A DNA stretch of 64,000 nucleotides from Apteryx mantelli (GCF_036417845.1 NC_089994.1:16200001-16264000); one strand, 5' to 3'. Shown: positions 1 through 12,556, numbered from the stretch's first letter. The notes: generated by a model not told the origin, from the sequence alone. Numbers and translations are program-made.

Positions 1-893
1 CTTTCCCATTCAGTCAGAAGACCTGGCACTGATTTAAATGCCTGCTGTAGGTGCCAAGGAAATGCCTCAAGAAGGTCCACAAGCTCTGGAGGGAGGATAC
101 TGCATCAACAGTGCAAATACAGCCTCGTGGATGAATGGGAGTCAAGGTCATTTAGGGGATGGGGGGATTCACTTGCCTGGTGCCAGCCTTCTGGGAGGGC
201 CCCAAAGGTCTGTATGGGGGAGAGAGGGCTCAGTATTAAGGATATAGCTTAGATAAAGACCGCATGAGAAGGCTGTATGCCTGGGAACCATGCCTTGGAC
301 AAATAACCACTGGGAGCCCTGAAAATACACACTTGTCCCTTCCCACTCCCTTGTTGCCTTGAGAAAAGGGGGCAACTTTGCAGCAGCTTCCCCTCTACAT
401 TTTTATAGTGTTTCTTGTAGGGAAAGAGCTTCATGGATGCCACCAGGGAAACAGTAAACTGAGATCTCTTTTAAAAAGACTGAAATCTAGACTGAAAATA
501 CTCCAGCTCTGACTAACCAAAGGGAATTGTCTGAAACAGTAAAGCACTTGGGGAGGGGAAAACCAAGCCCCCAGGCTAATAAGGTTCCTTCAACAGGCTT
601 CCTTGGGAGCTCATGGTACAACCAAAAAACCGGCCCTGCTGCAGGTAGATGTCTCTAGTGAGACATCAGCAGACCGGGGCTGGAAAACCAGAAAACAGGA
701 TCTCATCTAGAGTGTAGCTGCTGCACGCTACTGCCTCTCCAGAGACTCTCATCAGGCAGAAAATAACATCCTGCTTGTTTTGGTTGTGTATTGGAACTCA
801 GATATTGAAGACAGGGCTTGAAAATAGCTGTCATCACTGAAGTTGCAGTGTCACACTGGGAGTTCATTGCTGCTGATGGGTTGTTTCCTTTAC

Positions 894-3811
894 CTGAGAA
901 GGACTCAGTGTACTGCAGGAGGCCGTCGAGATGAGCATCTGGTGATGTGCAGTATCTCACGATTTCTAGAAACTCTGGGGCCAGGAATGAATCCTTGCGT
1001 CAAGAGGAGGATGATAAAAATACACAGAAAAACAATTAGCTCATGCAGGCTTTTACAGCCCAACAAGGAAACAGACTTTCAGACAGCCATGGGAAACTAT
1101 GTAGAGTCCAGGGACCAAGGCTGATGGCCACACTTGGGTTATTTATACGACAGCAAATGCAGAATGTTACTTGTGGGTTTTTTGGTGGTTTAGGTAAGCT
1201 GCTGCTTGCTTACATTCATAGGTGTTTCTAAGTATAACTGGCCAGATTTATCCTTGGCACGATGGGAAAAAAGCCTGACTCGCATTATGGACACATAGCA
1301 GGTAAGCGCAAAGTCATTCCTAACAGAGTTAGCATTTTGCCATGGCCTAGGCACAACAGAGCGAGCAGGCTCTGCTGTGAATGCTTCCCCACAAGACTGT
1401 GACAGACAACAGCAGAACTTGCTACTAGAGCATCACGGAGCAGGAAGTCTGTGAGAACTTGTCTGCATGCCACTGCTGATCTGTGGTAACTACCCGGCTG
1501 GGAAGTCTTTGGTCTTGCAGACATAACGAAATTCAAACCAGAGCAGCCCACAACAAAGAGGGCTAGCTTGCATTCGTCTGGGGTGTGTACGGGCAAGCAG
1601 CCTGCTGCCGCCCCTCAGCTGATACCCAGGAACTTGTCTACGTTAAGCCCCTAAATGCTGATTTCTGTTGGCTGTTCCTGAGACTCTGCTCACCCTGTTT
1701 GCTGTGGTGAGGCTTTAGGCCTAAATTACCAGTGCTATTCTGAGCCCAGTACCGGGTGCTGGGGCAGCTTTAATAAATAATTACTCTTATCTGGCTGTAA
1801 ACCAGGCAGAATCTTGCCTGGAGAATATGCTAGGCTGTGACAGTCATTTTGCTTTTAAATCAGTCCAGCTCCAGAACTGTGAAGGATCCTGAGAAGAGGG
1901 CTTCCTATTGCAAAAACAAACTTTCTAGCAATTCCTTGGGTGCAAAATAGATTCCATACATACTGTCTACCTGCAGAACGTACACTTCTGGGTGCTTTGG
2001 TTTGTAACACTGTGAAATGATGGCTCTTCGTTCCACTGACTGATGAATTAACTGTTTTCTTCTCTGCACTTCTGCCTCAACCTGGAATAAACAACAGGGC
2101 ATCTTGTTAGACAAGCAAAGCCTGGCTGCATCTAACACAATTCCAGAAACTTGCTCAGTGATTTAAGCCAGCTATTTTTGTTCAGGGCACCTCCAGGAGA
2201 CAGAGCTTGTGTGCCTTTGCTTTTCTGTAGTCAAGACAAGGATAATAAAGCTCTGAAAAGTCAAGTGCCTAAGAGGGATTTAAGACATGTTCCCACCAAG
2301 GATATCTTAAAAAAAAAAGACTCTAAAGTCTTTCCATGAATGTGTCAAGCGGAGCTGTGAGGTTTTGACCCTTTCAAGCATTCTGACACCCCGTGAATTG
2401 CCAGCTTACGCTTTAAGAGTCTGACTTATGTTCTGGCAATATAATCATTGTCCAAAATGAAGACACTTACTAGAAGGGAGACAGAACTTGTCATGAAGGG
2501 ATTACTACTAAGTGTTGTGGGGACAGGCCAATCTGTCATTTCAAAGGAAACAGCTGTAATAACAGCTGATTCATGCAGTTCTTCCTATTTAATAAACTCT
2601 TGTGAGATTAGTTTTAACATTCCCTAGCCAAAAAAAAAAAAAAAAAAAAAAGTGAAATTGGAGCCAGTTCTGTGTCAGATCTCTGTCCCAGGCCTGCAAA
2701 GCCAGGCAGTTGAGTAGCCCCAGCCCCCTCCCTCCCCTCCTGTCCGAGTGCTCTGGGGAGAGTTCCTGCTGCATGCCTGAGGTGAGGCAGTGCTGCCTTC
2801 CTTGGCAGACCCTACCTGAACTCCACAGGATCCCTGGGTGAAAGCTGCCATCTCAAGGCACTCTTTAAAAGCAGCTCACAAAAGAGGGGATGGGAGAAGA
2901 ACCAGAAAACAGCTGGGAGCCAAGTGACTAAAACTGATTAGGGAGTAGTGCGGGAGTCCATTATCATGATGTGCTGAATTATAGCGTTTACTTTCAGCAT
3001 GTTGTCAGCAAATGGCTTCCTGACAACATCCAGCCCTGGATTTGGGCGCCAGCATGGAATTTTTGTCTGTGGTCTCTCTCCAACACACAATTTGTGTGAG
3101 GAAGAAGCAGGGGGAGGCACTGGGAGACAAACCAGGGAAGCGTGTGTCAGTTCTGCCTGGCCTAGTGCCTGCCTCTGGCTTCAGCGAGTCACCTTGGCTC
3201 TCTTCAGCAGTCAGTAAACTACCAGCCCCAAACACTGTCGAGTCCAGTCCACCAGTGACCTGTAAATGCTCCATATAAACCGAAGGATCTGCTCAGAAGG
3301 AAACCTGGATGAGCCGCTCACTTTTCCGCTCCCAGGCAGCCGGCAGATCCTCTCCCCCCCCTCAGAGCTGGTAAACTGCGATTCGCTGAGGTAAAACGCA
3401 CATGAAAACCGAGGGCCCGGCCCGCTTTGCAGGGACGCACGGGCAGAACTGCCTTTACCTCTCTCAGCACTGCTCCGAAGTCCTCGTCGCTCCTGCAGCC
3501 GCGCTCCCGTAGCGCCTGTAACGAACACGCGCTGTCACAAACCGTTTCCCGCCTCACGAATGCGCCCGTATAAACTACAGGATTTAAGGAAGTTTCCAGC
3601 CTGGGTTCTGCGGCCCCGGCCCGGCTCTGAGGTACCGGGCGGCGGCCCGCGCGCCTCCCCCCGCCCCGCGCCGCCCCGCCGCCGTTACCCGCCCGTGGTC
3701 GCGGCGGAGCTGCCGCTCGTCCCGGTACCGGACGTGCAGCCCGTAGCGCCCCACGAACACGTTGTCCGAGAAGAAGCAGGCGCAGGCCAGGAACGGGCGG
3801 GCCGCGGACAT
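894..3811 (-). CDS. OGFOD2: OGFOD2, 5' part only (coding exons 1-4)
   Basis: 2-oxoglutarate and iron-dependent oxygenase domain protein 2, a predicted Fe(II)/2OG dioxygenase. Coding exons (minus strand): 3811-3689, 3515-3459, 2081-1971 and 993-894, all with GT donors and AG acceptors; phases are 0, 0, 0, then 1 at the end of exon 4. The start ATG at 3811 opens MSAARPFLACACFF, followed by NVFVGRYGLHVRYRDE, which matches the N-terminus of vertebrate OGFOD2. Exon 3 carries VQRRKQLIHQSVERR and exon 4 APEFLEIVRYCTSPDAHLDG, also family-like. The joined fragment is 130 aa plus a split codon. The dioxygenase core with its HxD...H iron ligands lies in later exons; nothing resembling it occurs at 1-893, so the gene continues off the left edge. 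Introns are 173, 1377 and 977 bp. It is head-to-head with the integrase gene across a 701-bp GC-rich gap. Confidence 0.93.
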
Positions 3812-4512
3812 GTTTCCCGCCGGACGCCAGCGGCCACGGGCGCGCGCGGCGCCGGTCCGGCCGCGAAACGGCTCCGCCGGGGAGCGCTGCGCGCCGCTTC
3901 CGGCCGTGCCGACGCCAGCAAGGGGGCGTCGGCAAATTCCTAACTGGGTGAACAAACGAGGGGGCTTGAAACTTGTCCCTTTTCTCCCGTTTCTATGCAT
4001 TTTTGGTGACTTCGAAGGCGTCGCCAAGCCAGAGTGTGCAGCGATCGCAGCCCGCTCTCTGCAGGGCAGGAGAAAAATCGCTGCCCCGCAGCGCCCACAC
4101 GCCCCGATGCGCGGCGAGGCAAAGGAAGCCCGGGCCTCTCCGGTCGCTGCCGGCCCCGCGGCGCTGACTCGGCACCGAAGAGGACGGGGAGTGGCCGGGG
4201 CTTGGGCTTACCACAGGGCGAGCACGGCGGCGCCGCGGGAGAGCCGCGCGGGGATATTCGCAGACGATCCCTGAGCGCCTCGGCCCCGCCCCCCTGCCGC
4301 GCGTCAGCCGGCGCCGCGGCACCGCCCCTTCCCCCGCCCGCCGCGTCTGGGCGTGGGCGCGGGCGCGCGCGGGCGGGCGGCGGTTGGGCGCGCGCCGTCA
4401 AGCGGCCGTTGGGCGCGCGCCGGTGGCGGTTGGGCGCGCGCGGGCAGGGGGCGGGGACGCGCGCGGCGGGTGCAGCCCCGGCCCCGGCCCCGGCCCCGGG
4501 GGCGCGCGGCCC
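3812..4512. promoter_or_regulatory. CpG-rich bidirectional promoter between OGFOD2 and the integrase gene
   Basis: Only 701 bp separate the OGFOD2 ATG (minus strand) from the integrase-gene ATG (plus strand). The stretch is dense in CpG, has no TATA box that I can see, and holds GC boxes. At about 4378-4440 three near-copies of CGGTTGGGCGCGCGC (the second reads CCGTTGGGCGCGCGC) follow each other; TTGGGCGC resembles an E2F-type core. Both genes probably start here. The CpG-rich block extends into both first exons, roughly 3550-4850. Transcription start sites are inferred, not seen. Confidence 0.7.
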
Positions 4513-7500
4513 ATGCTGGCCATGGACTCGGCGCTGCAAGTGGCCGAGGAGGAGGTGGTGGCGGCCGAGTCGTGCGGCCCCAGCAGCAAGTTCGAGGACA
4601 TCTACCGCCTGCTGGCCGAGGGCTGCTTCCCGCCCAGCTTCTGCTCCATCAAGAGGAAGAACCTCAAGCGCTATGCCCAGAAATTCGTCATCGACGGTGG
4701 GGGCCCGCGTGTGGCGGCGGAGGGGGCCCCGTGGGCGGAGCGGGCACGGGGGCGGGGGGGCGCGGGGCGGAGGTGCGTGGGGACAGGGCCGCCCGCCCGC
4801 ACCCCTGAGGTGACAGCAGGTGTCCGTGGGCACGGGGACCTTCCCCCGCTCCCCGCCACACGCAGCTCTCCGCGGAGGGGGGGCCCTGGGAGGTACCTTT
4901 GCTGCGACCAGCTGCCTCCCTCATTCCGTGTTCGTGCCTTTGGCGCGTGGCCTTGGTCGCCGTGAGCTGGAGCAACACCAGGGCCCAGCAGGGTAGGCCG
5001 TGACTGGCCTCTGGAGACCAGGGTGACCCTGTTGTACCAGAGGGTTTTGCTCAGCCCTGCGTGCAGGAAAGAGGTCCTTGGGTTTATCTGGGGATAATTC
5101 GCATTTAGCTGCTTCTCCAAAAGTATTGCAGAAGCTCCCAAGGCAACAGTCCCACTTCGTTGTCTCTCACCGTTTTTTCCCACTGTGAACATGGCCCCTT
5201 ACCTGGGACTGAGTAGCTGAAATGCCTGTGAGAGCATGTTGTTTTAGATAAACTTCTCCAGAGTGGCTTGAGCCCGGCGGTGCGCTGTGGAGCGATGGCT
5301 CAGTTGACAACCCGCTCACCTCTGCAGGTGGCTGCCTCTACTATGTGGGACCCAAGAAGGAAGAAAAGCGCGAGGTGATTGTGGATCCTGAACGGCGGCG
5401 GCAAGTCTTTCTGGAAAGCCATTTCACTGAAATCGGGAACCACCTGGGCCAGAAGAAGACCGTGCACAGGATTCAGAGCCGGTACTACTGGCTGGGGATT
5501 GTGAAGGATGTTGTGGACTGGGTAAGTTTAGAGCATTGACAGTGTCAATGTCAGAAGTATCTCCCGGGATGTTCAGGCAGGAGTCCCAAATGAGCAGCTA
5601 AAAGAGCCCTAATGCAGGGATGATGTCGTTTCTAGTGCCTGTTGCTTTGAAGCCACGCACTAAGTAACTCTGCAGGTGAAACTGTTGGAACGGCCTGAGG
5701 CAGCTGGATAGATTGGATGTCTTTCTCCTGAGCGTCAGGAAACCTGCACAGGTAGGCCTCCTCACGCAGGGCAGGCTTGGCCAGCATGGGAGCGTGGGAT
5801 TGTTTCAGACGAGCGTGGTTGGGTCTAGCTTTGGACACACTGGATTCCTGCCAGAGCTTCTCACTTTCCTAGACTGTTGTAGTGGGAGGAGGAGCTCGGT
5901 GTTTCCACCAGCTCTCTTTGGCTGCTTCTGCCTCTCCTGTTGTATTGCCAAAGGTCCCCTGCAGCAGGGCTCTGTGACACAGCGGGGTTTGAAGGAGGGT
6001 GGTTACATTGCATGGTCCGAGCAGCCCTCGCCCCTCCAGCATCCCAGGGCTGATGATTTTCTAGCTAGTAACAGCAGTGTGATGTTTGTTCCTCACACGT
6101 GTGTCACTTTACACTTCGTAAAACTGTTCTTTGTCATGTTCTAACCTGCATTGTGTGATCACACTTCCCAATTTTTGTCATCAATAAACTTTACCTTTGT
6201 ACTTCTTCTTTTTGTGTTAAGGTTATTAAGACAATCAGTAAATTCAGCCCCAGAGCTTAGCCTCCAGGGTCTAGTAATGACTGCTCTTTAACCTCTTAAT
6301 CTCTTTCTTGATATTTCTCCTCCTGTGACTTGTTCCTTTTCCTTTAGATAATTTAGCCTTTCCCAGAGTTCCCTTACTAATTCCCATTAGCTCCAGCCTG
6401 AGTGTTAAAATACCCTAAATGTTTGCAAAAAGCAGGATGAGAAGTGTCTTAGCTGTAGGCCACACTGAAAAAATTGGTTATTGTGTCAGAGAAAGCTGTC
6501 TGGTGAGTTTTGTCAAAGGTGAGCTGTGTCAGCCTGTTGCGTTCTGTCTCATTTTTCTCATTTCCCCCTGTTCTTACTGGGCACAGGGAAGGGGCTCAGG
6601 TGTCCTGCCCCACTCATCCATTCATAATGGTCCAGGCTGAATCTGACAGAATTTGTCAGCATATTTTAAAGTCTTTTAATGTGATTCCCCCCCACACCTT
6701 TCCAGATCAAAATGTGCGAAACATGCCAAAATGCAGAGCACAACAAGAATGTATCGCGGAAAGCGAGGCCTGTCAAAGTGGAATCACCCTGGGAAGTGCT
6801 GGGATTAGACATTCACGGTGAGTGCTTGCAGCTGACAAACGGGCTCTTCAAGGCTTCCACGCCAGCCGTCAGGAAGCGTGGCAGGCTTCAGGCAGCCTGT
6901 GAGTGAAAGCTGCCTGCGTCTATGATGAGGAAGTGCCAAGGAGGCCTCAGCAGCCTACCGAGGTGCAACCTGATCCACGCGATTGGCTCTGCTTCCTCCC
7001 TGCGCATAAGGGGAGTTGTGGACGTGCGTTGCTGCCCAGAACTGGGACCGTGATGGGTGTATTTTTGCTGACAAATGTCACGGAAATGTACTGGCCAAAT
7101 GACATTGCAGAGCAGGATTGTGGTTGTTTTCACAGTGATCATTTTGCTGGGCTGGGTTATTACCTTCCTCATTTGGGTGTTATTATGGCGTTGTATTGAT
7201 TTTTCTTGATGATTGTTTATGCAGGACCTTTTCCTGAGACGAGCCAGAGCAATACACATGTCCTCACTGTGACCGACTACTTCACTAAGTGGATTGAAGC
7301 TGTTCCTCTGCAAAAGAAAGATCCCTTATCAGCGGCTAAAGCCCTGGCTACAATTTTTTACAGGTGGGCTCTTTTGTTGCTGGTTGCATTGTACCTCTGC
7401 AGAGAGACAGGGAGCTTGGGACATGTGTTGCAGAAATACTCCATGTCCACAAGATGGTTCCCTGCAAGAGCAGGAACTCTCCCTTCTACAGGCAAGCCTA

Positions 7501-10500
7501 TGCAATGCCTCTCAGTTCACAAAGTATCTGGAAAGAACCTCTTACCCTCTTGTTTTTAGGGGTGGGGAGAAAGACACAGAAGTAGTTCTCTGAGTAGCTT
7601 CAAGGCCAAGAGAGTTGATGCCCCAGTTCTATGCAGAAGCTTTAAACCATTCCCTGATCCCTCCCAGAAAGTTTTTATTTTGCACTCACATGGTGCACGT
7701 CACCACTGAACACTGTGGAAAATGCATGTGGTCAGTGGAGATTTGCATTCAGAGCAAGACACCGCTTGTTTCCTGCTGCCTTATCATTCAAAAGCAAACA
7801 GGCTTGGCTATTTTGGAACAGGTGGAGCCAGCAGACCCCTCTCTGCTCTGGGGGAGCTGAGATCATGCCTGCTGCTTTCGCACTGAACTCCCTTGGAGGG
7901 CCCCTGCCCTTTTTCATCCCCTTTTCCATGAGGCATGAACTCTACCCTGAGACTGATGGAAAGCTGGTTGTGTGTCCTCGTCTTTTTGTTCAGGTTTGGA
8001 GCGTCCAAGAACATTTACACCAGTCAGAGCTGGGACTTCTGTGAGGAGGTGAGTCAGGTGCTGGAGGGTCCAGGGAAAAGCCGCAGATCTTGAGCATTTT
8101 CTTTTGGGCAGGGAGTCCCAAAGGCAGAGCCGCAGCACGCCGTGTGCAGGGTGCTAGGGGCTGATGCCACTTTCTCCCTGCCCCAGCCCTGTCGCAAGCA
8201 GGGGATGACTTGCCAGCGCTTTCACTGCGTTAGGGATTTGGGAGCTGTGGTTCTGTTGTGCAAGTCCTCCAGCCACACCTCCAGAGCAGCCTCTCTGCTC
8301 TGCAAGAAAGGGTCCTGTGAGATGATGTCTGTGAGCTTCCTGCCCTACCCTGTGATTAGCCCAGTTTCCCAGCGCTGTGGAAAGCCTCAAACACAGAGAT
8401 AGTTGTTGCAAAACCTTTTGTGGGGCTCTGACATTGCTGGGGAGCTTGGCGTACTCCCAGACCTTCCTCCCACTCCATTCTCAGGCCTTCAGGAGGATTT
8501 CTGCTCAGTGTGTTTCATTAGAAGTAGTATAGAGTCCCCTCGCTGTAACCATGTGACTTAAAGGTGACTTAACCACATCCCACTGACTACCTGCCTACTT
8601 AACATCATTCAGGGATCTGTAGTAGGAAGGCACAAGGGTTTCAGTTCTGACCTGGTGTTTCTAGCTGCCCCTGATGTGTCAGTGCCAGAGCCTGTTGTTT
8701 TAAGGCACTTAGAAGTACATAGAAGATGGGCTCCCAAACCTGTTCCATACCTGCTGCTCTCCATGGTAGCCAGGCTGCCAGTGCAGCTCACTGCTGAGCA
8801 GCGTCTCCTGGGCCTGGGCAGTGCCGCTCTCGTGCTGTGGAGGCTGTTAGCTGACTGCCGCTGTGGTGCGAACCCACCTTGTTCTTCGGTGGGCATAACC
8901 CCCTGCCTTTGCAGGTCAGCCGGCATTTATGCGAGCGCTGGAACATCTCACAGATCCTCACCCCTGCAGACCCTGCAGACTGCGCGGGCCTGGATGACCG
9001 CAGCGCCGAGGTGCTCAAATCCTCCATCTGCAATGTGGTGAACGAGAAGCCCAGTGAATGGGATGCCCACCTTGATCCCGTGCTCTTCGACTTCCGCACC
9101 TCAGTCAACTCTGTCACGAAGTACACCCCCTTCTTCCTCATGTTCAACCGATACGTGTGCCTATCATCTGAGGTAACCTCTTGATAAAGGAGAGTTGTGT
9201 AGGAGGTTTGTCCCTGGCAGAGTTACTAAGTAACACCCAGATATCTGTACCTTTACCTTGCAGGTGGATTTTGTCAAGGACTCTAAAGAGCAGGGGGCTG
9301 GCTCCGGTAAAGCAGACATCCTCCCACCGTTCACAGCCGCAGTTCAGGAGCAGCAGAACGCGGTGAAAGAAATTGTAAGTCTTGCAGTGCTTTGAAATCA
9401 TTCTGCAGGCCTCTGAGCTTCCCACAATGTCCCTTGCAGCAGGCTGTCTAAGAGCCACCCAGGAGGGATTTGACCATACAGGTATCATGTGAAAGCACAT
9501 GCCTGCTCACACACATAGAGACGGCCCTTGGCTCCATCTGTCCAGACAGAGTGGGGCCATCTTGCAGGTGTCTCCCCTGCCGTCGGACGTGGAAGGCGGC
9601 TGATGGGCACAACCCGCTGTGTGGAAGTGGAGGGTGGCAGGGAGGCCCCGCACTGCGAATGCCTGAGGTGCACACCTGGCTGGGAAAGAGCGAGGCGGAA
9701 GCCAGTGAAGCAGTGCCTGAGACTCCGCCGGCCTGGCTTGAGAGGAGAGGTGGGCAGTGGCATGGCAACATGTGCCAAGGGCAGCAAGAGTATAGCCTGA
9801 CGCTCTCCAGTGCTGAGCTGGCACTGCAAGGTTCCCTCGGGAAGCTGGGGGTGCTGCAGCTCAGAGTTAGGTGAGGAAATGCCAGGTATTAGCTTACCTG
9901 GTCAAGGCTAATGAGAGTATGTCTCAGCCTGCCCAGGACTCTGCCTTCTAATCTGCATCTCAAATCAGTCCTTTGTTAGGCAGGGACAAAAAAAGCCCTT
10001 TGGAACCTATCATGTAATGACTGTTAAACGTAACCCAGCTCCAAAATGGGAGGAGAGAAACTGGGGAGGCTGGGGCTGCGGTGAAGCCTAGCAGCCTTGC
10101 GGTATAGTGCTGGATTCAGGAAGCAAGGCCAGCAGCGTTCAGTTCCTGACTGTGCCTCTAATGTGCTGGGCGACCTTGGGCAAATTATTTTGTCTCTCTG
10201 TATCTTGGTTTCCTGACTTGAAAAATGACCTTGATGTCCTTTGTAAAGTGCTTGGAGATCTGCATGCCAAAAGGTGCTAGACAAGGCTCAAGTGCCTTTG
10301 TTTGCTCAGTCACTTCTTTGACCCAGAGAAGGTTATGTAGTCCTCTCTGATCCCACCTGGACTTTTGTAGTAAAATTGGGCAGGAGGGAGGAGGCCTGGG
10401 AGCTGAACATGTGGGATCTATTCCCAGCTTCTCCTTTTGACAGCTCAAGCTCACTAGCTCAGATTCCCCTTTTGCAAAATGGAGAAACACATGGTGACAC

Positions 10501-11222
10501 AGGGCAGCAGGAACTCTGTCAGGCAGTGCCGAAGCATCCTGTCCTGTCCGTAAGGGCTCATCTGTCTCTCTGTCACTCGCCTGCTGACAGGCCACGGCCA
10601 GGGCAGGAGCAGGAGCTGTCATTAACAAGAGAATCTAAAAGCTTCCCCTGGCCCAGTGCTACTCCAGCCTAGATCCCCTTCTGCCCTCTACCGATGGAGA
10701 GCTAACAGGCCTTCTGAGCACAGAGATGAAATCATGATTTCTTTATGTAAGGTCTCATGCTATGTAAGGTCTCGTGCATTCTTGGTGAGAACGGGGCTAG
10801 GATGGACCTTGTCTAGTCCCTCCTCTGCCCTGAGGTGGAAGCAGCTGTGCCGGCACTTGTTGGCACAATGTCTTACGAAGCTCAGCTCCCCCGGAGCTCT
10901 GTTGCCGTGAGGCCTCTCAGTAGCTGAGCTCATGTGAGACAGGGGTGAGCTAATTTTTAAGCAGCATCTCAAGGCCCAACCCGAGCAATCTGCTTTACAG
11001 GTGATTGCCAACATGACCACGGCTTACAAGCAGGAGCGGAAGAGCATGAAAAGGAAAAGCCGAGGCCTCCCCTCTCTTCCATTCAAAGTGGAAGACAACG
11101 TGTTTGGGAGCAACGCTGCCACTTCCCTGAAGAAGCTGAAGAAGGGCCAGTTTGTGTCATTTCAAATCGAGACAGTCCTGCCACCTGAGCAGAGTATGTC
11201 CGGGGTGAAGAAAACCAGTTAG
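4513..11222 (+). CDS. GIN2: GIN2-like domesticated integrase (GIN/Gypsy-type), 8 exons, 424 aa
   Basis: Coding exons: 4513-4696, 5328-5521, 6706-6817, 7225-7363, 7994-8048, 8915-9172, 9264-9374, 11001-11222 (TAG). All junctions are GT-AG and the frame stays open through 425 codons. Order of parts: N-terminal segment with KRYAQKFVIDG; an HHCC zinc domain (H93, H100, C130, C133); a YYWLGIVKDVVDW segment; an RNase H-like core starting ESPWEVLGLDIHGPF and VTDYFTKWIEAVPL; then a short lysine-rich tail (KQERKSMKRKSRG). The layout matches human GIN1 but the locus differs, so the paralogue GIN2 is the best name. Triad: D161 is kept, but the second Asp position is S220 (IYTSQSWDF) and the Glu exactly 35 residues further is D256. 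Strand transfer is therefore unlikely; DNA or protein binding is an inference. ATGs at 4513 and 4522 are both possible; the second has the better Kozak context. Exon 1's donor (GTGGGG) is weak. Confidence 0.87.
10100..10290 (+). mobile_element. MIR-like CORE-SINE fragment
   Basis: Inside intron 7 of the integrase gene. It contains GCGACCTTGGGCAAATTA, CTCTCTGTATCTTGGTTTCC and GTAAAGTGCTTGGAGATC in the order and spacing of the MIR consensus (gtgaccttgggcaagt, cctctctgtgcctcagtttcc, then the L2-like tail). Diverged, hence old. Identified from memory of the consensus. Confidence 0.75.
10380..10500 (+). mobile_element. Second MIR-like SINE fragment, internally deleted
   Basis: GTGGGATCTATTCCCAGCTTC followed by GCTCAGATTCCCCTTTTGC and AAAATGGAGAAAC resembles the left and right parts of a MIR with the central box missing. 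It lies about 90 bp after the better copy and in the same orientation. Confidence 0.5.
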
Positions 11223-11724
11223 CCTCTGGGGTTTGTTCAGGGGATCTTGTCGGGGTGGTGACAGTAGCATGAACTGTTCCCGAGGTTTATGGCTCAGCCG
11301 TGTGGGAGTCCAGGGCACGGATTTCCTGCCCTGTCCTGGGGAGAAAGGAAGGGGGAGGTTCAGACGAGGGCGTCTGTCCAGTCCCTTCCAGGTCCAGATT
11401 TGCCCTTGGACCATCCCTACAACGTAGAGAAGCGGCATCATCCTCATTTATGCTTTGGCAGCAAGAGACCAAATCTTGCCGAAAGCTCTGCCTTGAATGT
11501 AACGTGGATCCTGCCCCTTTGGGAGTCATTGCATTAGGGGCTGCGGAGTGGTCTGGGTGCAAGTAAGAACCAGAAGCTAGACCCAGAGGAGCCAAGCTGC
11601 AGTGTGTTTGCCGCAGCTTAACCGTCCTCTTCAGCTTAAACTGGGAAGAGTCGCACCAGCATCCCCTGTGGACGTGGGGATGGCTTGAATCGAGCTTTTG
11701 TCGTTTTGAGCAACGATTAGCAGA

Positions 11725-11730
11725 AATAAA
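11725..11730 (+). terminator. Poly(A) signal AATAAA of the integrase gene
   Basis: Canonical AATAAA 503 bp after the stop codon, followed by a T/G-rich stretch (CATTTTTTGTGGTTATG) within 40 bp. No other canonical AATAAA was noticed between the stop codon and the ABCB9 promoter. Confidence 0.6.
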
Positions 11731-11745
11731 ATGCAGGATAGAAAG

Positions 11746-12179
11746 TGAACATTTTTTGTGGTTATGCAAGCAGAGGGAAACAGTTTTTCTAACTCAGTAT
11801 TGCCATTCTGGTCTCTCCTGAAAGGGGGTGAGCTCTAGGAATCCTGCTTTGCCTGTTCCTGTGCCAGGGGGGATTATACAGAGTCTACAGGGTTTATTTA
11901 AGTCTGGCACTCCTGAGACGCTGGGAAATCCTGAATACTGCAGAGGTGACCCAGGCCAGCCCAAGCGTCACGTTTGTAGCATATGAGGGCACACAGATGT
12001 CAAAGGGGAAGAGAATCAACGCTAGCGTCCACCCTGAGGTAGCGTGGGCTCGTTGACACTCGGAGAGAAAAACATTTACAAGCTGGGTTTCCCGAAACTG
12101 GCTCCCTCACTGCACTGCCTGGGTTAGGGGTTAATTTAAAGCCCCGCTAAGCGCCTGCCCCGTTTGCTTTAAAGCTGAC
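11746..12179. other. Intergenic gap between the integrase gene and ABCB9
   Basis: About 430 bp of mixed composition between the putative poly(A) site and the ABCB9 CpG island. I see no gene, repeat or structured RNA in it. Confidence 0.6.
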
Positions 12180-12556
12180 TCACATTTTGTATTTTCCCCT
12201 TTGCTGGAGCGCAGTAGGAATAAACCGGACACGTTCCGCTCTCCGGTTGCGCGCGAGCTTTCTCGGGCGGGAGGCTGCGAGGCCGCCGGGGCAGGACTTC
12301 GCCGGGCAGCAGCGTCCCGGCTCTCGGGGCCTTGCTGCCGCCTCCGCGCCGCGGCCCGGGGAGGCTCCGCGCGGCCCCGGCCCCGCTGCGGCGCCGCCGG
12401 GGGGCGTGGCCGGCGACTGCCGGTGGGGGCGGAGCGCTCGGAGGCCCCGCCCCCTGCCGACCTTGTGCCGGGGCGGCGCCGCGGCCCCGGGACGCGCCGC
12501 AGCGGGTCGGGCCGGGCCGGAGCGGGCGGGCGCGGCCCCCACCGCCGCCGCCGCAG
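12180..12556 (+). promoter_or_regulatory. ABCB9: ABCB9 CpG-island promoter and non-coding exon 1
   Basis: The start of a CpG island running to about 13600. A strong donor, CCGCCGCAG followed by GTAAGAGC at 12557, marks the end of a likely untranslated first exon, which would splice to the acceptor at 14740. The upstream end of the exon is not visible. A 533-codon open frame on the opposite strand is a by-product of GC richness. Confidence 0.6.

Noticed and set aside
1-893. Further OGFOD2 exons downstream of exon 4
   Set aside because: No minus-strand segment here encodes the expected dioxygenase residues with splice sites; the next exon starts with a split Glu codon that I could not find.
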